The notes under the pieces: generated by a model
What the model was told of the DNA's origin: nothing
Databases searched by the model: none
What the model saw: the letters and a program-made list of their open reading frames with translations, nothing else
Assembly: GCA_020137815.1 (NCBI GenBank)
Contig: CM035362.1
Location: 4,254,508-4,318,507 of the forward strand
Length of the DNA stretch: 64,000 nt
Direction: 5' to 3'
Source: Hormiphora californensis
Lineage: Eukaryota; Ctenophora; Tentaculata; Cydippida; Pleurobrachiidae
Made by a program: the position numbers and the translations under genes
In this document: one piece after another, positions 12,380 to 23,300 of the stretch
Layout of the letters: every line of letters begins with the position of its first letter
How positions within the stretch are numbered: position 1 is the stretch's first letter

Positions 12380-12705
12380 TGTGTTCGCGGAGAGGACGGA
12401 GAGAGACGAGCTCGCGTCAGGCGACGTCCGCAGAGAGTCTCAGATCGAGTCTGCACTACGTCAGAGCGATACGAGTGACTCTCGAGAGAGAGAGAGCAGT
12501 TCAGAGATCGAGAGAGAGAGACGAGAGTCAGAAGGAGAGATGCTACGTCTCTGCAGAGTCAGAGATGAGAGAGCGAGTTCGACTCGCTCTCCTCTCGAGA
12601 GAGACTCAGCGACTCGATGACTAGAGAGAGAGACGAAGAGAAGGAAGAGAGAGAGGATGACTAGAGAGAGAGAGAGACGGGATAGCAAGTCGGAGAAAAA
12701 GAAAC
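12380..12705. repeat. GA-rich low-complexity tract
   Basis: Imperfect (GA)n with GACTC interruptions. Frames are Arg/Glu/Ser strings, not a supported gene. Confidence 0.8.
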
Positions 12706-13529
12706 GGGATATCATCGTGAGAGAGAAAACACACCTTTATTACTAGCGGCCCTCTCCAAACTTTGGTTTGACAACCATCTCCAAAGGTTCAACCTATTCC
12801 TTTTCTTCATCAAACACTCATTATATATCACAGTGAATCTAGACCAATCAGAACTAGTTGTTTAGGTCACGTGACCCTATCGTACTTCTCTCTCGCTCTC
12901 TGCTTTCAGCCACTTCGTCATCGGTAGCATGAATCGACAGCGGAACCCACTGCATATAGACCGGGACAGGAAACTGCCAAGGGGCGTGGCCGGACTTGCG
13001 GACTTCGTTTCTTGACAACTAGAAGAAACAAAGGTACTGGGAAGGGAATAGCTGATGAGACAAGAACACAAGAAGTAGAACACGCGACGAAAGCTTGCTG
13101 CATTCCCTGTGAAATTTGAGAGGGGATGTTGTACAATAGAGATAGCATTCGTGGAAGTAGGGAAGAGAGAAACAGGGGAAAAGAAGGGAATTGAAATAAG
13201 GGTTTGTTATGTACTATAGAGATAGAGATAGCAGTCGTGGAAGTAGGGAAGAGAGAAACGGGGAAACAGAAGGGCATCTGTTATAAATGAGCGTCTTCGA
13301 TGTCATGTCTCACCCGCCAACACCATTGGTGTGAATAATGAAACCAAACAGATATACTACCCCACCAGTCGCCTCCACAACCTCATCCAAGAAACCCGAA
13401 GGGATTAAATAGGGTTTGTTATGTTCTACGAGCAGACACAGAGTCTAGAAGGGTTCAACAACTGAGAAACGAATGTCAAGTGGGTAAAACGACAGGATAT
13501 ACATAATACGCAGAGTAAGAGAAACTAAC

Positions 13530-14115
13530 CATCTCTCTCTCTCCTCTCTCTCTTCTCCCCTCTCCATCTATTCTCTCTCCTCTCTCTTTCTCTCTCTCCT
13601 CTCTCTCTCTCTCTCTTTCACTAAGGGTCTCTTCCCTCTCTCTCTCTCTCTCTCTCCTCTTTTTTCCTCATCTCCCCTCTTTCTATATCAAACCCCTTTC
13701 TCATATGACCGTTCCCTGGTTCACTCATCATCCATCGGAAAAGGCGGGACCTAACTCGTGGTTATGTGAATCGAGATGCGAAATAATTGGATAAGCATTG
13801 AAAAACTCCCTAGTCTCATCTCGTATGCACCTCTCTCTCATTACTCTCATCTTCTCTCTCGTCACAACGAAACCCTTCGAATCTCTCTCTTCTCTCCTCT
13901 CTCTCCTCCTCTCCTCTCGCTCTGTGCTCTCTCTCTCTCTCCTCTCTCGTCTCTCTCTCTCTCTCTCGCTCTCTCTCTCTTCTCTCTCTCTCTCTCGCGT
14001 CTCTTCGCTCCTCTCCCTCTCTCTGTCTCCTCTTCTCTCTCTCCTCTTCTCTCTCTTCCTCTCTTTTTCCTTTTTCCTTTTTCTCCCCTCTCTCCTTATC
14101 TCTCCACCCTTCCCC
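13530..14115. repeat. CT-rich low-complexity tracts
   Basis: Two blocks (13530-13680 and 13850-14110) of imperfect (CT)n. Confidence 0.85.
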
Positions 14116-15500
14116 ATGTTCAGAAATCGTTTTTTAGGCTGCACATCCCTATTCATTGTACGACAATCGTATGCTATCTAGCCCTCGGTCGGGATAACTA
14201 CTATCCATCCTGAAACTACGCTGAAAGCACTTCAGTCAACCAATACTTTCGCAGTAGTCTACTCACATGGACAATCCTCCAATATTCATAATATGATCTA
14301 CTATTATATCATCAGCCTACATACTGGTACAGGCAAGAGATATGGGTTCCAAAAGACGAAGGCTACAATGAAACATCTTTATTGTTGCGTGATAGTCTAA
14401 GGGGGGCCTATGTTATCGTCGGTGCTACTCCTTTTTATCCTTTCTCTCTTACTCACTCGTTTCCTCCCGCTTACACACTTCCTCTCACAACCACGACCCT
14501 CTCCTCTACTCTTGTCTTGGTCTACTACCACAAGCATCGCCCTTAAACCTACGCCTTGGTCTTCGTTCTTAGACAGGGCTCGGGGGCTTTGTGATAAAAC
14601 CAATGTCTGCTCGTACATCATTCTTTTAATACAGGTCAATCTGTCTATTGCTCCTCTACGACACAAACCAACTATCACAGCGGAAAGGATACGGAGCAGT
14701 GCAAAATAGGCCAATTTCCTCTAACATTGATGCGAGCCACTCGAGGAAACAACAAAAACAAACAAACACAAAACAAACAATTAATCCACTCAATCCCTAT
14801 ACAACCGGACAACAGTCTCGGTTCCCTACCAACATCTGCGGTATTCTTTCCTGTCGTGACCCTATCAAAACTGAAAATCTGGCCTCCCTCTCTCCGTAGA
14901 AATCATATTGTTTGGGCCAATGACCTCTCCCTAGACTAAAACCGTGCCTAGAAAGCGATTTAGACACTTTTCAGAGTGCTTAGATGCCACCTTTTGACAA
15001 TATTTGAGAAATTAATTAGCTAATAATAACTTGATTAAGTAAAACGTAATTGCTCAGGGAGAACCATTAGAGATCCAGATTTTGATGGCAAATGTCCGGA
15101 AATGGCATGGTTAGGGGCGGGGAATAAACATAGGCCAAATCAGAAGTTTTTGAGTGCATATCATTTAGTAGCTATACAATCTGCAAAACATAACAAAGAC
15201 AAACCAAATTTCGCACTTAGTACTAACAATGATAAATCCCATAAATATGATCATATGATAATCATACATATGTTCCAAGTGCATAGAGCGATAGTGTCAA
15301 AAGAGAAGGTAGAGATGTTTGTCGTAGAGGGCGGGAGTACGTGCTATCATATCCTAAAAATAGCCAGATTTTGACACGCGCACCCAGAAAACAGTGTTTT
15401 TAGAAGGACGGGTTGACTAAAAAAAAGCAGAACAATGCGTATTTTAGGAATCGGTATTTTACGAACAAACCAACTAACAAGGGCAGGATAGGCCAATGTT
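14116..15500. other. no gene recognised
   Basis: If the Discs-large gene to the right encoded a full-length protein, its SH3 and guanylate-kinase exons should lie in or beyond this stretch on the minus strand. I scanned for them and found no recognisable motif. Confidence 0.35.
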
Positions 15501-15504
15501 GAGG

Positions 15505-15661
15505 AGAGAACAAACAAACAAACAAACAAACAAACAAACAAACTAACTAACAAACAAACTAACTTACGAACTAATAAACTAACTAACAAACAAACAAACA
15601 ATGGTAACCATTGGTAACCAATGGTAACCAATGGTTACCAATGGTAACCATAGTAACATAC
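15505..15661. repeat. (CAAA)n tract and GGTAACCAAT repeat
   Basis: A tetranucleotide tract (15505-15600) followed by tandem GGTAACCA-type palindromic units that abut the donor of the last PDZ exon at 15662. Confidence 0.7.
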
Positions 15662-18600
15662 CTTCTGGGTTGTATTTCACAAGAATCCTAACAGTTTTAT
15701 CGGAGAACTTCAGTTTGCTGGCAGCAACTTCATGAGTTGCATTGGACATATCTTCCCCATTCACCTGATTAGTATCGTTAATTAATTATCAATTAATAAT
15801 CATTAATTAAGTGTGGCAAGTAGCAATTCCAATTATATATCTGGTCTTCCCTTGCTCGACCATGTTTCACCACGCCCCGCACCGGTTAGAACAACATCCT
15901 ATACCTGTAATATTTGATCACCAGGTCGAAGGCTTCCTGAAACGTCTGCCACTCCGTTGGGTAGGACATATGAAACAAAGATCCCATCACTACACTCTCC
16001 ACCAACAATATTGAATCCCAGACCCTGGAGAAAGGGATTAGCAGTAATTAGTAGTATTTAGTTGTGATTAGTTGTAATTAGTAGTAATTAAGAGTAATTA
16101 GGAGTAGTAAGGAGTAATTAGGAGTAATTAAATGTCATAACATTTCCAAATGTGGCCATCATAGACCCCTCATAGACACACGGTAAGAAATAATAAGTAG
16201 TAATTACTTCCTATAATTAGTAACAATTAGTAATAATTAGTAATGACCCTTTAATTACCTCAGGTCCTTTGTCAAGTGTTACAAGTCGTGGTTCTCGTGA
16301 GGGGTGCACCATGGGTGGGGCTATATCACCCGTACTGACCTGACACAGATAACAGTTCATATGTTAATTGGACAACAGAGATAATTGGGTTAAAAGTTTT
16401 CCTGATGACTGATTTAAAACCATTTACAGGCTCTACAACTTGATTTACTGGACTCTTCGGGGGCTAGGGTTTTGTTTGATCATCCAACCAGATTGTTACA
16501 TACCTCAGGCATGTTTTGTGCAATCACCAAGGTGACATTGTCTCCGGCAGATTTCAAGGCAGCAACAGCCTCATCGTGTGTCACGCTCTCAATCGCAATA
16601 CCATTCACCTGTGTATAGAAAAGGGGGTGTTACCATGGTTACCACCTGTGTTACCATGGTTACCATCTGTGTTACCATGGTTACCATGACACTGTGGGTT
16701 ATCTGCAGGTTTCACTAATTCACTACAGATAATATTCTATCTAGAACTACAGGGTGTCCCACTGTCTTTGCATCACCTGTGATTTTGGGTCATGACCGGG
16801 CTCCATTAAACTAACCAAAACTCATCGAAAAAATACTTACAAACATCATTCTATCTAGAAAGTTACTTACAGATAATATTCTATCTAGAAAGTTACTTAC
16901 AGATAATATTCTATCTAGAAAGTTACTTACAGATAATATTCTATCTAGAAAGTTACTTACAGATAATATTCTATGTAGAAAGTTACTTACAGATAATATT
17001 CTATCTAGAAAGTTACTTACAGATAATATTCTATGTAGAAAGTTACTTACAGATAATATTCTATCTAGAATGTTACTTACAGATAATATTCTATCCAGAA
17101 CTTGGAGGGTCCCGTCTTTATCAGCTGCCCCGTCAGGTATAATCTTTGTTATGTAAATACCTGGAAATGGGGCCAGTTAGAATACAGCCGGACCTCGATT
17201 TACCGGGATTTACCGGGGGTATCAGAATATTATTTCACAATTAAATTGCCCTTTCGTCCATGGCATTATCCTGGAAACCTCAAGAAGAAACTTTCTACTA
17301 GACCTACCGTCATTATCAGGGATATGCCTGTTTCCCTTTCCCCCTGCAATCGAAATCCCCAGTCCCTTGTCTCCTTTGTTTAGTATAACCTCCACTACTC
17401 TAGGGACGGGCAACTCAGCGGGCTTCTGACGTTCTATTGTTAGCAACACCTGTAATATATTGGTGTTAGTTTGCAACCAGCAACACTTATATTATAATGT
17501 GGGCGTTAGTTTGCAACCAGCAACACCTGTAATATATGGGTGTTAGTTTGCAACACCTATATAATGTGGGCGTTAGTTTGCAACCAGCAACACTTATATA
17601 ATGTTGGTGTTAGTTAATTGGAGTGATTTAGTTGGTTTCTATATTTGTTAGTAAGTACAATATTGACTAATAGATTAATTAGTTTACCCGTTCAATTACA
17701 AAGTATGTAAATTAATTAGTTAATTAATTAGTTAATTAATTAGTTAATTAATTAGTTAATTACATACCCGTTGTGGGGATTTCTTCAACGTATCTACTGC
17801 CTCCTCGTGTGATACATTTGACAAGTCCTTGTCCATTACTTTCACCAGGCAATCGTTTACCCTGGGATTTGTAGTTTTAATTAGTAGTTTTAATTAGTAG
17901 TTTTAATTAGTATTATTAGTAGTATTATTAGTAGTCTTGATCATACTGTCACATATATGAATACAATCATTTACCCTACACACACAGACATTAAAAATCT
18001 TCAATTCTCATCAATCATACCAAATATGGGCATCATCTCACCCATCATACCAAATATGGGCATCAGCTCACCCATCATACCAAATATGGGCATCATCTCA
18101 CCCATCATACCAAATATGGGCATCATCTCACCCATCATACCAAATATGGGCATCATCTCACCCATCATACCAAATATGGGCATCAGCTCACCCATCATAC
18201 CAAATATGGGCATCAGCTCACCCATCATACCAAATATGGGCATCATCTCACCCATCATACCAAATATGGGCATCATCTCACGCCTCATACCAAATATGGG
18301 CATCATCTCACCCATCATACCAAATATGGGCATCATCTCACCCATCATACCAAATATGGGCATCAGCTCACCCATCATACCAAATATGGGCATCATCTCA
18401 CCCATCATACCAAATATGGGCATCAGCTCACCCATCATACCAAATATGGGCATCAGCTCACCTTAGTCGACCGTCCACGGCGCTAACGCTGTTTGCAATG
18501 ATCTTGGTAATGTATATTCTCGGGTCTCCAGGAATGTGGGGCGTATCGTAACCACCGCTGATACTGAATCCTAGTCCTGGAGTGGACGAAGTGTTAGGGG

Positions 18601-19445
18601 TTGTCTGTGTTAGGGGTTGTCTGGGTGTTGTTGGGGGCAACAACGGACAACCTGTTTGGGGGTTGGGACTCTAATTGTTTGGGACTCTTCACTCTAACTG
18701 ACACCGGGGTTTCAGATATCAAAAAGCACACCACCACGCGACGATTGGTCACAGAGTAACACAGTAACTAACCAGTTTCCCCCTTTTCCAGTAGAATTGT
18801 TTCCGATATCATTTCCTCTATTGGGGGCGGCGGTCTGTTTTGTAGAAACTCCGCCCTGTTGAAAAAATTGATTAACTAAAATAACCAAAATAAAGAACGA
18901 CTAACAATAAAAATTGCTAACATCAGTTTAAAATGCTAACACTATTTACCCGTAATTTTGTTCAGCGGGCGAGGACTGGTAGTTAAGATAACTGTTGTTA
19001 TTGTTATTGGTATAGGTATTGTTGTTGTTGTTATTATTTGTGCTGTTAGTAGTGTTCAACCCAAACGACGGCTGATGGATTAGCAGGTCTTTCTGATACT
19101 CGTGAATATCTGGGAGAAATGAAATGAAACATTTCACAAGGGAAAGAGTTATTCATTAATCATGTTAATGAGATCAGGGCAAGAATTAAATAAGTAAGAA
19201 AAATACTGAGTTTGACCGGGAATTGAACCAGGGACCTTTGAAGATCGAGGGCACATTGGAAAGAACCATCATGCAGTAGCCAGCTATAACTCACCAAGTA
19301 GAGCCCCGAATAAGTCACTCTGACACATTTCAATGACCCGCTTCAAGGAGTCCTGCAACTTTACATCACTGGAGTATGTTAGATTCTCTTTGTAACTCTG
19401 TAGGAGATCAACCATCCTGTCCACATCTTCCTTGGCAAACGACAT
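15662..19445 (-). CDS. DLG1-like: Discs-large (DLG/PSD-95 family) scaffold: L27 + three PDZ domains
   Basis: Eleven exons in phase: 19445-19295, 19109-18950, 18855-18773, 18576-18462, 17861-17768, 17449-17308, 17160-17081, 16608-16504, 16339-16259, 16024-15905, 15764-15662. The first starts at ATG ([16 protein letters not shown]) and holds an L27 domain (FGALLG, continued as DIHEYQKDL in exon 2). An Asn-rich linker follows. PDZ1 has the carboxylate-binding loop [12 protein letters not shown]2 has GLGISIAGG, and PDZ3 has GLGFNIVGG ending in VKYNPEG. The domain order and the acidic PPPPIEEM segment before PDZ1 match the DLG family of membrane-associated guanylate kinase scaffolds, which organise junctions and cell polarity by binding C-terminal peptides. 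SH3 and GK domains expected after PDZ3 are not visible. Donors of PDZ1 and PDZ2 exons and the PDZ2 acceptor are followed or preceded by repeat arrays copying the junction. Confidence 0.88.
16850..17080 (-). repeat. 32-bp array copying the PDZ2 exon end and its 5' splice donor
   Basis: About eight units, each (minus strand) carrying GATAGAATATTATCT followed by GTAAGTAAC, the same sequence as the real junction at 17081. Spacing is 32 bp. Confidence 0.85.
17450..17612 (-). repeat. array copying the 3' acceptor and start of the PDZ2 first exon
   Basis: Units read on the minus strand as TATATTACAG then GTGTTGCT(GG), matching the real acceptor at 17449 and the first eight exon bases. About four to five diverged copies. 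Confidence 0.75.
17690..17767. repeat. TTAATTAG short repeat
   Basis: Tandem ATTAGTTAATTA units adjacent to a PDZ1 exon donor. Similar TTAATTAATTAG strings recur in many introns in the window. Confidence 0.6.
18010..18461 (-). repeat. 30-bp array copying the PDZ1 splice donor
   Basis: Fifteen near-identical 30-bp units; on the minus strand each reads GGTGAGCTGATGCCC or GGTGAGATGATGCCC, identical to the donor and first intron bases after the exon end at 18462. The unit is open in all frames examined, which produces spurious frames. Confidence 0.9.
19166..19285 (-). mobile_element. tRNA-derived element, second copy
   Basis: On the minus strand it carries GGTCCCTGGTTCAATTCCCG and then a tail (CAGTATTTTTC...TTTAATTCTTGC) matching the 6223-6414 element. 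It lies in the first DLG intron next to the donor. Its 5' half is diverged. Confidence 0.6.
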
Positions 19446-20355
19446 GGCTACGGGAGAAAAAATGAAAATGAACTTCAACATTTATATTAGAGTCATATAA
19501 GTGACTCTTCCCGCTCTCACACTATAGACATATACAGACATGTATTGGTTAGGGGTTGGGGCTTGGGCGAGGCAATGATGTATGGATCATGTAGCCTCAG
19601 TCCCAAATGTGATTGGAGTTGTTAATTTGGATTAACTGGTTTTGTCCATTCGTGTGAGGCTGTGATACACTCGACCCCGAGCCCGAAGGGCAACGAGCGA
19701 TCGTAGCTTTGTCGCCTTTTACAAACGCATGTGCTTTCTGATCCGCTTAGACTCTAAGCTGCAGGCTCCCCATTGCATGTACGCAATTAGTCTCTAGCCC
19801 ATTCCAATTTAGAAAGTATTTTGATTTTTGCCATAAATTTTGTCCCCAAAATTCAAAAAAGGTTCTCAAAAATTTGAAAATCTCAACGATGCGAGTGAGC
19901 TTTTTTAATCGGAACGCGCGACGCGAACCAGTGCAGGTGTTAAATGCGCGGCGCAAAGTGCATCGTATTTAAATTAAAACTGCCCCGTGCGTTGGCACTC
20001 AACATTTCCGTCTACTCGCTGGAATGACAATTTAACAAATTAAAGGCACGTCTTTGTTTTGGTAATAGGGTCAAAACATCCACTTAACATCCTAAGTGGC
20101 TACTGATAGAAAACAAAATAAACACTTAAAATCAAATTTAAATACTTTCTTTTACTTTAAGTTTAAATTAAAGAAAACATCAGTTTTTATAACGGTGGCA
20201 GGATTTTTATAAATCTTCGATTTCCAGCACTGCTGATTTCATTTTGGCAGTTACTTGTTATGTACAAACTGCTGCTGTAGGGGGTCCTAATAACATGTTT
20301 CTCTTATATAAGCTGTGTTAAATCGGGTATTACAGACCTAATTACGTTAAATTAA

Positions 20356-23300
20356 TCACAATAAATTGTTCACTGCGTTTTCTAGTAAGAAAGTGTCTGA
20401 CATTAACCGATTGCACTCCATCTGATCACACCCTGATCCCCATATAGCCACTGATTGTGTTGTCGGGTCGCACTGGCAGTAGATCCCAACTAAAGTTATC
20501 ACATCCTCTTTCTCATCCGACCCGAAATAGTACCCACCAAACCTGATATAAAGGGTGTTGGAAATACACTACTTGACTAGGGGGAAGGTAGAAAATCCGT
20601 GGATGAGTGGAAACAGTACAGTTCTACTCATATGGATGAGAAGGAAACATTTATATTATAGGCTGAAAAGCTGTCAGGCCAATGCTCTGACCACAGTTCT
20701 CGCGTATTTGAGAGAAACGAGAATGGGTCAGGCCAATGCTCTGACAGCTGAAAAGGGGGAACATTACTGACCTTGATCTTGCTTGAAGGAGCGTCTCAAA
20801 TGCCGCGGTGTCTGCAACAGCCTTTATATGATCACTAATAAACACAAGACATTGCATTGCCGTTAGACTGGACATAATTCCAGTATATTGTGCGGGGGAA
20901 CCAGCCGATTGTTGTGTTACTGTTGTGTTCAAACTGTTATCAAGATCCAATCCACTGACACCCGGCTGAAAGGAAGTTTTATGAAGGAGTAATGTGTGTG
21001 TTTATGAAGGAGTACCATATGTGTTTATGAAGGAGCAATTATATAATTACCTGTTCTTGTTCAGATCCGGAACTAGTTCGTGGATTCTTCCCGCTAGCAC
21101 TACTGTCCCTAGAATGGGCTGAAGCCACAAGCTGGAACCTGTAGATATCAACATTCAACAAATTATAGAGTTGTTATTGAGTGCATGGTTGAAGTGCATG
21201 GTTGGAGTGTTTATACTGAGAAAGCCGGGCCGGGTAATGGGTCTCCCCATTTCATTATGTTTATATGACACAACTAAAGTACCTTTTCTCGACCGTTTCT
21301 CTGTGTCGTCTATCGCCTGAAGTTCAGAGAGAAGCCGCAGTTGTCCGTTTTCAGTGTACAGCGACTCCTCAAGTTCCGGTATACTGTCAGTACTGAGAAG
21401 AGTAGGGTTAGCTGGGAGTGGCAGATTTATTCCCAGTGGGGGGGGGGACTGACTGGGTTAACAAATTAACAGAATTAAACATTTTACCTGAATGATAGGG
21501 GATCTCTGCTGCTTCCCATTTCTCTCCTTGCAATTTGGGGTGAGGTATAATACGCTTCGTGAGGGGGTGGGGGCAGTGGGACATCGTCTATATCCGGACC
21601 TTCTGATCCTGAGGGAGATGGGCCATCAGCATGACCCATTAGACCCCCATAATATTGGAACTTATTTTAAGTGGATTTTGTAATACAAAATCCATTATAA
21701 AGATTTTTATCAATACCTACAACTTTTTTTGGGGTTGCTGGCTGTTAATGACACTAACATGCTATTTTAAATTTGATATAGAAACTTTCCTTGTGTTCTA
21801 ATAATTAGCAGGTTTTGTTAAATTAAGGTTTGATTGCAAGAAAAGACACTGAAAAACGGAAGTAACAACAGAAAGAGTTTGTTACTTAAACAGCGACTAG
21901 CACCTCTTAAATTACCTGGAGTTGGGGGAGGTGGGACTTCAGAAATAACAGAAGAAGTATCGTCTTCTGATCTCCCATCATTCCCAAGATTTTCAACTCT
22001 AATGTCAACTTGTGAGAGGTGAATTCCATCTAAACTTTCACTCTAAAAAAGGGGGGTTGTGAGAGGTGAATTCCATCTAAACTTTCACTCTAAAAAAGGG
22101 GGGTTGTGAGAGGTAAATTCCATCCAAAATTTCACTCTACAAAAATAGAGAGGGAGGTTGTGATTGGTTGTGAATGGTTGCTAGGGGGAAAGGGTTTCTC
22201 CCGGTAAATCGGGGTTCCGGTAAATCGGGGTTTTGACTGTATCACACCATTACCTGAGTACTACTCGGTTGGGGTGACACTGAGAGGTTGTGTTGGGATG
22301 CTGAAGCCTTTGTTCCCAGTTCCGATATAATGTTATCTACATTGATACACGCCTCACTGAATACTCTTCGGTGTGTCTTTTTCTTGCCTGAACGAGAGGA
22401 AGGCTTGTTATGGCCGGGAATCGTAGGGGGGGGGGGAAGACTTATTATTTGCCTAGCTCGACCCCCCCCCCTTTTCGCGAGCTCCGCCCTTTACAAATGT
22501 AAAGGAGGGTTAGAACATAATACGTGCTAACCCACGGGGTGAGAGCGGGTCGAGGGCAAGTAAATGCAGCGTATTTATCAGGGAATAAAAGGCCCGGTAA
22601 GATGGCCCGATGGCTATTACAACGGGGTTACTAAAATACAAAGATAACATCATCAGCTTAACTATCATACTACCCAAATATAATATAGCCACAACGGGGT
22701 TACTGAAATACAAAGATAATATCAGCTCACCTCGCACTATTCTAGCAGTTTGTGCCCCGCTGTGTACCAATGGATCGGATGATACAGTTGGTTTCGCTGT
22801 TTCAGGGGTCGAATCGGGAACTGCCGTACTGGGACCTGCAAAAGAGGGGATTTTATTGTCTTCTACCCTCCTTTACCATTTGTGCAGGGCACCGTGAAAC
22901 AGTGTCCACCAAGGCAGTGCAGAGGAGGAATGTAATTGTCATCAACCAAATCCTCACAGGAACTAATTATAGGAACTATTCTAACTAATTATTTAATTAC
23001 CTGAGTCAGATGATGACGACACCTCCACTGATCGGGACAAGGACAGCTTGGTATGCTTTATCTCCGGGAGAGGGGGTGGTGGGGAATCCGTTACGGCCTG
23101 TGTCGAGGAACTCTCGCTCCCCGTCCTGCTTCGAGTTGAGGATCCTTTTATCTGAGAGAAGTAAGATATTAAGGCCCCATTAAGGGTACGCTAACCAAAA
23201 ATTTTTTTCGAGTGCAGGGAAATCTCTCACCGTAGGGTTGTAGGCCATGCCAAGGAGACCTCAAATATGCAATTTGAGCTCTCAAGTCGAATTCATATTT

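Noticed and set aside
12928-13014. Short frame starting MNRQRNPLHIDRDRK
   Set aside because: Looks coding by composition and sits after a CACGTGAC-type motif, but it is only 28 residues, ends at TGA and has no recognised relative or splice partner.
10953-14213. Ser/Leu- and Arg/Glu-rich frames
   Set aside because: Low-complexity CT/GA tracts without conserved motifs.
16850-17080. CRISPR-like array because of regular 32-bp spacing
   Set aside because: There are no unique spacers; the whole unit is repeated and it matches an adjacent splice junction in a eukaryotic gene.
18001-18466. Open frames of about 150-169 residues through the 30-bp array on both strands
   Set aside because: The 30-bp period keeps any frame open. 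The sequence is intron copying a splice donor.
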